From Lepidurus packardi (Eukaryota > Arthropoda > Branchiopoda > Notostraca > Triopsidae), in NCBI GenBank assembly GCA_023053545.1, contig JAKZAN010000004.1:11284001-11348000 (forward strand): a DNA stretch of 64,000 bases, written 5' to 3'. The notes under the pieces were generated by a model. The model was not told the origin of the DNA. It saw only the letters and a list, made by a program, of their open reading frames with translations, and did no database searches. The position numbers were made by a program, and so were the translations under genes. Shown in pieces: positions 1 to 22,231 of this stretch. Numbering within the stretch: the first letter of the stretch is position 1; each line of letters starts with the position of its first letter.

Positions 1-9
1 AAAATTTAC

Positions 10-10821
<10,812 letters not shown>

Positions 10822-12204
10822 ATGTCAATGGATGTGACAGATAATTTGAAGACCAAACATGCGGATTCTTTAGATTTGGATACTATGCTCGGTATGCTGC
10901 CGCCTTCAAGAGATGTGGTTGAATACTACCAGAAGAAGCTCAAAAAGCAAAAATTGCAATATGACGCACTTGAGGCTACTTTAAGCAAGTAAAAACGCCA
11001 TTTCTTCTTACCCGAAGCTAATATCTTTCTACCTAAGGCTCGAGAGTGACATGAATTCCAAGTATCAACTAGAAGAACGACTCCAGCAAGCCCTAAACGA
11101 CGTCCAAGAAGCCAAACGACAAGTTAACGATATTCGAGCGTTGTACGAATCCGAGCGCAGCCAATCCATGGTCTTGGCCGTCACAGTAGACAAACTACGA
11201 GTAAAAATTCAATAGTAATGTACGTAGTTACTATAGAAATCTTCTTATAGGGTCGGCACGAGAGGGACAAAGAGATGATTACACTTTTAAAAAAGTTGTC
11301 TGGCGAAGGCAAAGTCAAAGATCACTTATTGTTTCCCTCTGAAACCGCACAGGATATGAAGCTGGAAGCCAACATGATTAAGCTAGAGAAACTGTTAAAA
11401 GAGCAAGCCTTGTCGTTTCTAAATCAACGTCAAGTTTTGAAAAACGAGCACGAAATTGAGCGTAATAGTCTCGAAGCTGAAGTTCGTCGCCTTACAGAAC
11501 GGTAATTACAGCCTATTTACTTTCGATTAATAAGAGTTTCATTAATAAGAGCTTCTGTAGGGTCCGTGTGCTAGAGAAGCAAGATTTGAACTCGCAAAAG
11601 AAGATTGTGAGCTTATTTAAGGATCAGCAACAGTTGGTGTCGCAGTGGGAACTCCAGCGGCAACTTCAGTTACTCACCGGCCCAAATTCTGCCAGTTCTG
11701 CCAGTGAACATGAATCTTTGCCTGCCTGGATCCTCAACAGCAATGAAACGGCTGTTAGAGTGCAGCAGTTAACCGAAAAACTTAGGAATTTACAAGTAAT
11801 TTTTCGAATCCTTCTTATTTCGTTGAATTTTTCGATTTCCTTAAGGATTTGCTGGATAAGAAGAAGAAAGAAGCCGATACATGGAAGCGAATTAAGGAAG
11901 ATCGCGATGCGGAAGTGTTACGCCTTCGATCAGCACTTCAAGAAGTTACTTCAAAGCAAAACGTAAACAAATCCAACTCCTTTGGTGCATTATTCACTCA
12001 TTAGCAACTATTTCGCAATTGCAGGATAAAGATGAGGCCTTCCGTAATAGGTTGACTTACTTAGCTAACCAATTGGAGAAATTAGAGCAGCGCAGACTTA
12101 ACGAAGCTGGCGGATTCCGTAACGAGATTCGTTTACTCAAGGAAGAATTATCACGCGCGCAGAGAGGCTTATATTACCTAAGCATGAAGGACACGAAAGC
12201 CTGA
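10822..12204 (+). CDS. CCDC77: CCDC77-like coiled-coil protein (centrosomal family)
   Basis: Six exons in phase: 10822-10988, 11038-11200, 11251-11501, 11561-11795, 11846-11962, 12025-12204; about 370 residues against about 488 in human CCDC77. The N-terminal LPPSRDVVEYYQKKL matches the family's conserved LxPSxELLEYYQKK block, and the last exon (FRNRLTYLANQLEKLEQRR...) aligns by eye with the human [26 protein letters not shown] region. Nearly all of it is predicted coiled coil. Human CCDC77 is reported at the centrosome; a role here is inferred only from the family. The open frame extends upstream to 10738 without an ATG, so I use ATG 10822; an upstream non-ATG or spliced start cannot be excluded. 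The part from 11746 onward is duplicated at 12863-13562. Confidence 0.85.
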
Positions 12205-12466
12205 CATCATTCATAATTCGCAATTGAAACTACTTCCGTTTATTGAACACAAAAAAACTTGTATCTCTGTGTGCTGTTCACAAAATCCGACATGATGCCC
12301 TTGTGAATAAATTACATGATCACTTACTAATAGGAAATAGCTTCAAATTTCCTGTTTTTACTTCCGAAGCCCTCAGTTTTAGTTGGCAGAAACGCCTGGA
12401 ATTCCTTGTCATAACCTCTGCTGGAAAAAATGTTACAAAAAAGTCTAGCATTGTCCTAGCAGTCTA

Positions 12467-12862
12467 GCAAAGCCCTAGCATTGTCGTCCTTTCTCAGCCA
12501 GTCGCCTTCAGCGATACACTGTAATGTTTTATTGTTTTCTTCTGGTTCGAACCGTCGTTTCAATATGCTGTTCATAGTAGCTTTTCCGTTCCTGCCTACT
12601 TGTGTATCTGTTGTAGAATCATTGACATCAACTGCAATATCCCCTGCAAAGATTAAAACGCTACATTTAAACACAACAATAACTGCCTTAAGATAGTTTA
12701 GCATCTACCAATCTTCCATACAATAGATGGAACGGGACGTGCGTCGTTTACAACGCATACAAATTGCTGTACCTCCCCAGCAGTAACTGTCGTACGAACG
12801 ACTGCAGGGCGCAGGCTTACGTTAGGTACACCTTACAGGAAATAAACAATGATAACTTGGAT
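12467..12862 (-). pseudogene. Fasciclin-3-like gene fragment captured between two CCDC77 3' ends
   Basis: 12473-12860 matches 20956-21343 of the minus-strand fasciclin-3-like gene over 388 bp without net length change; I count roughly a dozen substitutions (about 96-97% identical). It contains the 3' part of its Ig2 exon C, the intron, and most of exon D, with the intron retained, so it arose by DNA duplication rather than retroposition. It lacks both gene ends and any promoter, so it is a gene fragment. The left junction (12446-12472) has short duplicated scraps containing CTAGCA. Confidence 0.9.
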
Positions 12863-13562
12863 AAACGGCTGTTAGAGTGCAGCAGTTAACCGAAAAACTT
12901 AAGACTTTACAAGTAATTTTTCGAATCCTTCTTATTTTTTCGTTGAATTTTTCGATTTCCTTAAGGATTTGCTGGATAAGAAGAAGAAAGAAGCCGATAC
13001 ATGGAAGCGAATTAGGGAAGATCGCGATGCGGAAATGTTACGCCTGCGATCAGCACTTCAAGAAGTTACTTCAAAGCAAAACGTAAACAAATCCAACTCC
13101 TTTGGTGAATTATTCACTCAGCAAATATTTCGCAATTGCAGGATAAAGGTGAGGCCTTCCGTAATAGGTTGACTTACCTAGCTAACCAATTGGAGAAATT
13201 GGAGCAGGGCAGACTTAACGAAGCTGGCGGATTCCGTAACGAGATTCGTTTACTCAAGGAAGAATTATCACGCGCGCAGAGAGGCTTATATTACCTAAGC
13301 ATGAAGGACACGAAAGCCTCACATCCTTCATAATTCGCAATTGAAATTACTTCCGTTTATTGAACACAAAAAAACTTGTATCTCTGTGTGCTGTTCACAA
13401 AATCCGACATGATGCCCTTGTGAATAAATTACATGATCACTTACTAATAGGAAATAGCTTCAAATTTCCTGTTTTTACTTCCGAAGCCCTCAGTTTTAGT
13501 TGGCACAAACGCCTGGAATTCCTTGTCATAACCTCCGCTGGAAAAAATGTTACAAAAAAGTC
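12863..13562 (+). pseudogene. Duplicated 3' end of CCDC77 (partial exon 4, exons 5 and 6, 3' UTR)
   Basis: This copies 11746-12445 at a constant offset of 1117 bp with few changes. It begins in the middle of exon 4, so it has no acceptor for that exon, but exon 5' (about 12963-13083) and exon 6' (13142-13333) keep their splice sites and frames. In exon 6' the stop codon of the first copy is absent and the frame runs three codons further (ends ...KASHPS). It could be spliced in as an alternative 3' end, or be non-functional. Which copy preserves the ancestral ending cannot be told from one sequence. Confidence 0.88.
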
Positions 13563-13625
13563 GTTCTTTCTTCAAGATAGGGCTGCGTTACATCTTCCTG
13601 GACTGCAACTACGCTTTTTTTAGTT

Positions 13626-14675
<1,050 letters not shown>

Positions 14676-15323
14676 TCTGATTTTTTGAATTGCTAAGTTC
14701 GGACTACTAATCTAGAGAAAACGGTGCATTGATTTTGTCTTCTTTTTACAAGCACAATTATAATCACCAAACGTTGCGGTCGCTGTTACTATGGTAATAG
14801 GCGTCGGCGTCACAAGCCTCCGGTCGTTTACCTACTTGGGGTATGGACATAAAGCAAAATGCAGGCTCCCAAATGCAGCGGTGGCGCTTTTCCCTGCACG
14901 TTTAGCGGGAAAGACATACTATGAGGTGAAATGTAATTTAGCTAATTATACTCTCATTGTGAGGCAATTTATTCGTTCAAAATAACAATTTTAATTGTGT
15001 GCGAAAATTGATTGACTAATAATGAAAAGACCACGAATAAAAGCAACCAAAAGACCAACCTAAAGCACGAATAAAAAAAGAGAAGTCGACTTGGTAGCAA
15101 AGTAGCCTAAAAAGTTGCCCGAAGTCAACTAGGAATTTGCCTTCCTAGTAACTAGTCGACTATCTAGTTAGCTAGACAGTTAACGCCATCTTACACGTCT
15201 TATGAGCACTAATGCGTGCAATGGCAGCGTAGTGCACGTGATTTGCATAACGATAGTAAACAGTTTGAATTCGGCTATTTTTTCTGAATTTTTCAGAGTA
15301 GTACAAGGTTAGCTAGAACGAGA
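14676..15323. promoter_or_regulatory. Divergent intergenic region between synaptophysin and ILVBL
   Basis: 648 bp between two outward-facing start codons, so it should contain both promoters. It includes an ACTAGT/CTAGTTAGCTAG-rich patch around 15115-15180 and no open frame I would call coding. No specific motif is assigned. Confidence 0.35.
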
Positions 15324-18300
15324 ATGTTGTCCGATCTAATAAGACTGGCAAACGAAGCAGGAGGCTTGCCATTATTCTTTACTTCCGCTGCAATCGGGAT
15401 TTCGATTGCGTTCCTCATCAAAAAATTCAACATCGTTTTCATTGCGACCCACAAAGTACCCTGCCAAAAATTACCTGAAAGTTCTTTCAGCCCGCTTTCC
15501 AATTAGGTTGATGATAAATCTAAACGCCACGGAGGAGAGATTGTAGCTGAAGTATTGAAATCCCATGGAGTTGAATTTCTTTTCACTTTAGTGGGCGGGC
15601 ACATTTCGCCGATCCTCGCTGCGTCCGAAAAATGCGGAATAAAAGTCATAGACACTAGACACGAGGTATTCCCACCTAGTATTACAACCTTACAACTTTC
15701 ATGTCGTTTTTCGAAAATCAAATGAATTCAGGTTTCAGCAGTTTTTGCCGCCGATGCCGTAGCTCGCTTAAGCGGGACAGTGGGCGTGGCTGCAGTTACT
15801 GCTGGACCTGGCTTGACAAACACCATAACCGCTGTCAAAAACGCCCAAATGGCCGAATCCCCGCTCCTTCTGATGGGTAGTTCAATTTTAACTTTTTTAA
15901 TTAATTATTTTTTTGTTTAACTTTCAAATGCTTTGTTTTCTTTATTAGGAGGCGCCGCAGCTACAATTTTAAAAGGAAGAGGGGCATTGCAAGACATTGA
16001 TCAAATGTCATTGTTCAAGCCCCTTTGTAAATACTGTGCTACAGTAACTTCTGTGCGAAGTATCGCCCCAGTCCTTCGCAAAGCTCTTCAAATTGCCCAA
16101 TCCGGAGTTCCAGGTACATCCAGATTTTGATCAAGAAAAAAAAAAAAAAAAAATTGTTTTTTTTCGATTGTGTTTTGAAGGTCCGGTATTCGTCGAGTTC
16201 CCGATTGACGTCCTGTACCCCTACAGCATGGTCAAAAAGGAGGTTGGAGCCAAATCCGATAGCAAAGGCTTAATACCAAAGATTATCAATTGGTATTTGA
16301 ACAATTACGTGGATAATATCTTTGCGGGAGCCTGGGAACCGATTGACTCCTCCCCCTTACCGGTTCAAATACCACAACCCAAATCCAGTCAAGGTAGAAT
16401 CATCTCTTGTATTTCTTGAACTGTTTACCTGAAATTACGATTAATTTAGTGAATTTTTCTCATTAGTGCAAAAGTGTGCAGAACTCATTAGCAAAGCTAA
16501 ACGGCCGATACTCTTGATTGGCAGTCAAGCCACACTTCCACCCGTCCCAGCTGATAAGCTACGCAGAACGGTTGAAACTTTGGGCATTCCATGCTATTTA
16601 GGCGGAATGGCACGAGGTTTACTAGGAAAAGCTAGTCGCCTGCAAATGAGACAACAAAGACGAGAAGCGTTAAAGGAAGCAGATCTTGTCATCTTGGCTG
16701 GCAGCGTGTGCGATTTCCGCTTGTCTTACGGACGAGTTTTGCCTCGCAAAGCCGCAATAATTGCTGTTAATCGCAACAAAGACCAGTTATACAAGGTAAG
16801 TTTTATTTTATAGTATATTTATGTTGTCATATTTTGTATTTTTTATTAATTTTTTATTTTATTTTGTATTATTTTTTATTGTATTATTAAAACGTACATT
16901 TTTTAAATCGGGTAGAGGATAATCGGGTATAAATTATATTATATAATTTATAATTATATTACATTATATTATATTATATTTATTTTATATTTGAACTCTT
17001 TTTGAATTTTGAATTTTGAACTCTTATATTTGAATTTTGCTCTATTTTGTAAAAGCTTTTCGGTGTATTTTTCTAGAATTCCGATATGTTTTGGAAGCCA
17101 ACGGTCGCGATTGAAGCGGATGTGGGAACATTCCTCGTGGAATTGTCTGCAGCCTTAGCTGGCCATTCTTGTGACCACGTTTGGTTGGAAACGCTCCGCA
17201 AACGCGACGACGAGAAAGAAGCGGCCAATGCGAGCGTAATTTGCATCATTATCATCAACTTTGTTCTCCAAATCGACATTTTTGCACTTGTTGTAATAGA
17301 TGGCGGCTCAGCCAACCGACACTCACTTGAATCCATTGTTGGTCTTGAGTAAACTGGAAGAAGCCTTGCCTGAAAACGCAATTTTAGTGGCTGACGGAGG
17401 AGATTTCGTAGGCTCTGCTGCCTATATCCTGCGCCCACGCGGTCCGTTGACTTGGCTGGATCCAGGCGCGTTTGGCACCTTGGGAGTGGGCGGAGGCTTC
17501 GCTTTAGGAGCTAAACTAGCTCGCCCCGAGGCGGAGGTATGGATTGTATGGGGAGACGGTTCCAGTGCGTACAGTTTGGCGGAATTTGATACCATGGTTC
17601 GACACAAGACTCCTGTGTTAGCCATAGTTGGAAATGATGCTTCGTGGTCCCAGATTGCGCGTGAACAAGTTCCTGTATTGGGCACAGACGTAGCTTGCAC
17701 TTTGGTGGTAAGGCTTTTCCGATTTTTCATTGTTTCCTAAGCACTGGTTAATGCTAATCGTCTAAAGAACAAAGACGCTCGAAGGCGCCGTGGCTTAGTT
17801 GGTTAAAGCGCCTGCCTAGTAAGCAGGAGATCGCGGGTTCGAATCCCACCGGTGCCTTGATCTTTTTCATTTTTTTTTCTGTTTTTTTTTTTGTTTTTAT
17901 GTTTGTCGTACATCCTAAACTTACTTTTTCATTAGAAACGAGTTTTATTTTATTTTTTTACTATAAAGTTTGTTTTTAATGTTCGTAATTCTATCACTGA
18001 GAAAATTAATGGCGTGTTCCACTGGCTGCACTGGTGCAATATTTTTGGCACTCAGTGTGTGAAACATGTATATCTTTACACACTGAGTGTGTAAAGTGCA
18101 CCAGTGCAACACGCTTTAAGTGTTTATTTGTTACTGAATTATAACTTCGTAATGTGAAGTGGAGTAGTAATTATAGTTTTTCTTTCAATTCTAGCACACT
18201 GCGTACGAGCGAGTGGCGGAAGGATATGGAGCTAAAGGGTACCAAATTGGCCGGGAAGACGGGGATAAAATTGGCGAAATATTACTCAAGGCTCGCCACG

Positions 18301-18380
18301 ATTGCGCCGCTGGTCACAGCGTGTGTTTGAACGTTATGATTGGCAAGAGTAGTTTCCGTGACGGAAGTGTTTCCGTTTAA
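15324..18380 (+). CDS. ILVBL: ILVBL / HACL2: ThDP-dependent 2-hydroxyacyl-CoA lyase, acetolactate synthase-like
   Basis: Thiamine-diphosphate enzyme, in mammals an ER-anchored 2-hydroxyacyl-CoA lyase acting in fatty-acid alpha-oxidation. Nine exons: 15324-15455, 15507-15665, 15732-15876, 15949-16113, 16181-16393, 16467-16795, 17077-17235, 17300-17707, 18195-18380; 631 residues, essentially the human length of 632. An N-terminal hydrophobic segment (about residues 14-33) fits membrane anchoring. The conserved ThDP-activating glutamate is in [14 protein letters not shown], followed by [18 protein letters not shown]; the C-terminal ThDP/Mg motif is GDGSSAYS...VGNDASW. The stop TAA is at 18378-18380, only 68 bp from the convergent IMP4 stop. 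Intron 8 contains a tRNA gene and a fold-back repeat. Confidence 0.96.
17784..17857 (+). tRNA. tRNA-Thr (anticodon AGU)
   Basis: A 74 nt cloverleaf lying in the sense orientation inside intron 8 of ILVBL. The acceptor stem pairs GGCGCCG with CGGTGCC (one G-U), the D arm carries TGGCTTAGTTGG (A box), the anticodon stem-loop is CCTGC-CTAGTAA-GCAGG with anticodon AGT, and the T arm has GGTTCGAATCC (B box). T-rich stretches from 17862 can end Pol III transcription. It is nearly identical to animal tRNA-Thr-AGU genes and has no intron. Confidence 0.97.
18012..18114. repeat. Imperfect fold-back repeat in ILVBL intron 8
   Basis: GCGTGTT at 18012-18018 pairs with AACACGC at 18108-18114, and inside these GCACTGGTGCA pairs with the CAC CAGTGC side and CACTCAGTGTGT with ACACACTGAGTG, with a short AT-rich loop. 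The whole is about 103 bp. It looks like a small MITE or a Pol III-adjacent hairpin; no clear target-site duplication is seen. Confidence 0.6.
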
Positions 18381-18448
18381 AATTCCTTTTTAGTCTGTTG
18401 GTTTCAAGTAATACAATAATTTTGGTAATCGTAGCATCTATATTTGCG

Positions 18449-19721
18449 TTAATCAGTCCATCCATCAAGGTCAGACAGAAAGCGTCGCTTTCTGGTCGTA
18501 TTCATGTAAGGTTTCAACGCCCATTCGGTATCTGCTGCTGCAGCTTGATCCAGTGTTCCCAACTTGATTTCATAAACTAGACAAGCATATAATGTTAATA
18601 AAAGGGGGGAATACATTGGATTATACGAACGTTTCATTTGAAAACGAGGTCCAGCTTCCTTCATTTCAATCGTTTTGCCGCCATCGACTTTCTTGAACGT
18701 GTGGTGTCGGAAAGAAACGTAATCGTCGTGATTAGCAAAGGTAATTACACGACGACTGTCTTCTTTTGGGACAGGGAACAAATACTTTAGTATTTTCATA
18801 GTCTAGAATAAACAAAAGGTGTAAAACAATGGGGGATTTTTTCATAAATAACATTTACCCTGTCCCCCAATTGAGATTTAAAATTATGGAATATTAAATG
18901 AGGATATTGCTCAGACATGGGCCCAATATCAGGAATGTCGTGTCGCATAACCACATCTGATAAAGTGAAATACGCAGTGGGACCATAAGGTAAGTGGCTG
19001 ATAATTAAACCATCAGGGTCCCCTCTAAAACGAACCAAGATGTACAGAGTAATTCTTTAAGAAAGTATAAATTAATGTATATTTTACCTGTGCTCATGAA
19101 CTACGACAAAGTCTGTAACACCATTGGCTCTGCAGGCGTCCAAGAGCTGTTTCATCTCGTAATTACCGCGATTTAATCGTTGGGCGTTGGGAAAGATCAA
19201 GCGCATTTCCTATATAAATAATTACGAAAGAAAAAGCTATGAAAATATGAAGATTGTTAATAGATTATACCTTGACAAACATCTTCAAGCGAGAAGAGGG
19301 ATCGTGGGAGGTGGTAATCATGATTTTAGGATCTTCTACACCAGCCCAACGATATTCATCGTCAATATGGGATGTACCACCGCCACCAACATCTGTTCCA
19401 GCTAATGCTGCAGCTTCTGGGCCTTGATCTTCAAAGTCAAGTGCTTTTTGCAACGATACAGCCTTTCTCCTCAAGTCCGTGTCAATAGGGCGTCCCTCTA
19501 TTCAACGTACAGATGTTAACAGACGATTTATTATGAACACGGTAAAGTATAAAACCTTCCAACGCTTGCTTCAGTCGTGCCTTTTTCTCTTGAATAGCTC
19601 TGTTACGTTCCTCAATTGATTTGCGGTATAAATACTCCCTCCTGAGCCTTGCCTGTCTTCGTAGCTGAAAATACAGTTGAATTAAAACCTGGGTTCATTA
19701 AGGTTCAATTAAACTTACCAT
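18449..19721 (-). CDS. IMP4: IMP4, U3 snoRNP protein (Brix domain)
   Basis: Nucleolar component of the U3 snoRNP/SSU processome needed for 18S pre-rRNA processing. Exons: 19719-19721 (start codon alone), 19556-19664, 19271-19497, 19088-19209, 18859-19024, 18631-18802, 18449-18576; 308 residues against 291 in human. The N-terminus reads [16 protein letters not shown] as in the family; the Brix domain is seen in [47 protein letters not shown] and [17 protein letters not shown]; the C-terminal [24 protein letters not shown] and ARKR-like [10 protein letters not shown] blocks are typical. Here the first coding exon contributes only ATG, so the 5' UTR exon is nearly all non-coding. The gene converges with ILVBL. 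Confidence 0.96.
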
Positions 19722-20389
19722 TTTAAGGAAGGGAAATACAACTAATCGTATTGAACCAAAACACGTGTCCGACAATGAAACGAAAGTTTCAAGAGCCTGT
19801 TTCTAGATGGCACGAAAAGCACACAAAAAATAATTTAAATCAAGAAACTTTCGTAAAAGTCGTGTACTTTTTACGTAAGACTGTTATATATATGTCTGCC
19901 ATATATTTCTTAATCCCTATAGTTTGTATTAAATTGTTATATATATCTTTCTATATCTTTGCTATATACTTAAATAACATACTTAAAATGTATAGACTTG
20001 ATATAGCTGGCGTTACACTTTCGAAGGTACTGCACTATTATTATTACTGTAAATCAGGTTTACTTCACATCAATTTCCAAACATTAAGGTTCACTATCTT
20101 TAATATACCAACAGGGATTTCCTTATTGACTTCAAGCATTCTTTCTGGAGGCGAGGTAATGTAAACTAGACTGAAATTTAAATTTTAGTCAACTACAATT
20201 TTATTCAAGACCACAAGGTTGTCGACCTAAGTGTGGTACTTAAGGGTGGCTCTTTGCTATGCAACAACTAAGTCATGTAAGACCAGAACATTGGACCGTA
20301 GGACGTAGAATGAGATTCAGTTATAGGATTAATAGCATGAGATTCGAAACTTCGAAGCTAAGCAGATCTTTTGAAAACAGCTCAATTTC
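19722..20389. other. Intergenic stretch between IMP4 and the minus fasciclin-3-like gene
   Basis: 668 bp. The part next to IMP4 should hold its promoter and 5' UTR; 19860-20000 is rich in TATATA and open-frame-like only by chance. No gene, RNA or repeat recognised. Confidence 0.4.
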
Positions 20390-21746
20390 TTAGCAAAGCT
20401 TCAAAAGCAAACAAAAAAAGGAAAACGTCTTCCAAAGCCCAACGATACCATAAAATGTAGTCGAGCCCGAAGTTGCCTTTGTAGGTGGAACCGTTGGCGG
20501 AGAAGTAAAAGCAGCCTGAATCAAGTATTGCTCAGACGCCTCGCTGGTACCTACCGTACTAAACACTTGAAATTTGATGCCAGGATTGGCATCTCTTTGT
20601 TGCACCGAACTGATATTTAAACGGTAGGTGAAAGTGTCATTGCCGTTGTCCTCGCCAGGATTTCCGAAATAATTGTTAGCAATAGGATCACCGAGTGACG
20701 TCCCTTCCACTTCTAATTTATCATTGGAAGGTGTAGGCAAGATCCAGAAAGCACGGTGGGGGCGGGGATTAGCGTGAACCGTGACTCGCACTTGACCAGA
20801 TTTGTTTTCCTCAAAGCCATAAAGGGTGATGGCATTTTGTGGCACCGGAGGGACTGAAAATAAGATAGAACCAACATGTTACATCAATGTTTGCATTTCT
20901 TACTATTAGTTCTCTTGAAAATGTGTTTTACATTGGATATCCAAGATGGTCTGGGCCCTAGCATTGTCCTCCTTTCTCAGCCAGTCGCCTTCAGCGATAC
21001 ACTGTAATGTTTTATTGTTTTCTTCTGGTTCGAACCGTCGTTTCAGTATGCTGTTCATAGTAGCTTTTCCGTTCCTGCCTACTTGTGTATCTGTTGTATA
21101 ATCACTGACATCAACTGCAATATCCCCTGCAAAAATTAAAACGCTACATTTAAACAAAACAATAACTGCCTTCAGATAGTTTAGCATCTACCAATCTTCC
21201 ATACAATAGTTGGAACGGGACGTGCGTCGTTTACAACGCATACGAATTGCTGTTCCTCCCCAGCAGTAACTCTCGTACGAACGACTGCAGGGCGCAGGCT
21301 TACGTTAGGCACACCTTACAGGAAATAAACAATGATAACTTGGTGTTGGTAGGGAAGCAAGTACAATCATGCATACTTATGACAGAAACCGTAGTTCCGG
21401 CTTGCTCAGCAACTTCGCCACCAGACTCGGTAAAAATTTTGCATACCAAAGAACCATTCAAATCTTCAGTAGCCTCCGCCTGTCCCCAAAGAGAAGTATG
21501 AGACTACATACAAAAATGTCAACAGTTAGCATCCTACCTCAACACCGCACTCCCAAGTCCCATCATTGCCCGGAGTCGGACTTAAATCCCGCAGTGACAT
21601 CTTCTGGATTCCGTTAACTTCCCATAAGCAGTGCCTGATTTGAGTTGAAACTTTGCAGGACACACTGAAAGTGTCCCCCAGTCGACAAGGTTTCACTGCA
21701 GTAATACTAACTTCGCTGGACACCAATCTGATGTTTAGAACCGAAC
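20390..21746 (-). CDS. Fas3-like: Fasciclin-3-like immunoglobulin adhesion protein, copy 1 (GPI-like tail)
   Basis: Five exons: 21538-21746, 21377-21479, 21192-21314, 20932-21126, 20390-20853. The first Ig domain has the unusual Fas3 cysteine pattern C(x8)C...C...C (SCKVSTQIRHC, TWECGV, SLVCKIF). Ig2 spans VPNVSLRPAVV to LQCIAEGDW; the third domain begins AITLYGFEENKSGQ and lacks the Ig cysteines, as in fly Fas3. After SEASEQYLIQ the sequence diverges from copy 2 and ends in a Ser/Thr/Gly-rich stretch plus a hydrophobic C-terminus (about 15 residues, ending LLLKLC), which resembles a GPI-attachment signal rather than a transmembrane helix. No signal-peptide exon is visible; exon A starts in phase 1, so an upstream exon is expected, or the copy is incomplete. 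Cell-surface homophilic adhesion is the family role. Confidence 0.78.
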
Positions 21747-21902
21747 CTATACAATACGCATGCATATTCAGTCTCTTTAAAGGGGAAACTAAACTCTAAA
21801 ACTATCTTTTAGTAATATCGTAGTGCAGGTCCGTTATGAGTAATTTGGTATCCAGAAGCTTACCTCTTAATATTAGAGCGGTTAGGAAAGACGGTCTAAT
21901 GG

Positions 21903-22231
21903 CCACAGTATAAAGGTTTACAAAAAGTTTACAAAAGGGTTTATAAAGGTAAACCTTTATACGGTTTAAAGGTTTACACAGGTTTATACTGTTTTACAAG
22001 GTTTATACTGTTTAAACCTTTACACAGTATAAAGGTTTACAAAAAGTTTACAAAAGGGTTTATAAAGGTAAACCTTTATACTGTTATAAAACCTTTATGT
22101 ATTAAACCTTTATACTGTTAAACCTTTATACCGTTATACTGTACTGTACTTATACTTTTTGTAAACTTTTATACTGTATAAAGGTTTACAAAAAGGTTTA
22201 TAAAGGTAAACCTTTATACTGTTTAGTATCA
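21903..22231. repeat. Array of degenerate CAGTATAAAGGTTTACA units, both orientations
   Basis: About 330 bp made of direct and inverted copies of ACAGTATAAAGGTTTACA and its complement, in units of 20-110 bp (a ~100 bp piece recurs at 21905 and 22026). The motif matches the terminal inverted repeat of the transposon at 40409-41524, so this may be amplified or nested ends of the same family. Confidence 0.75.
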
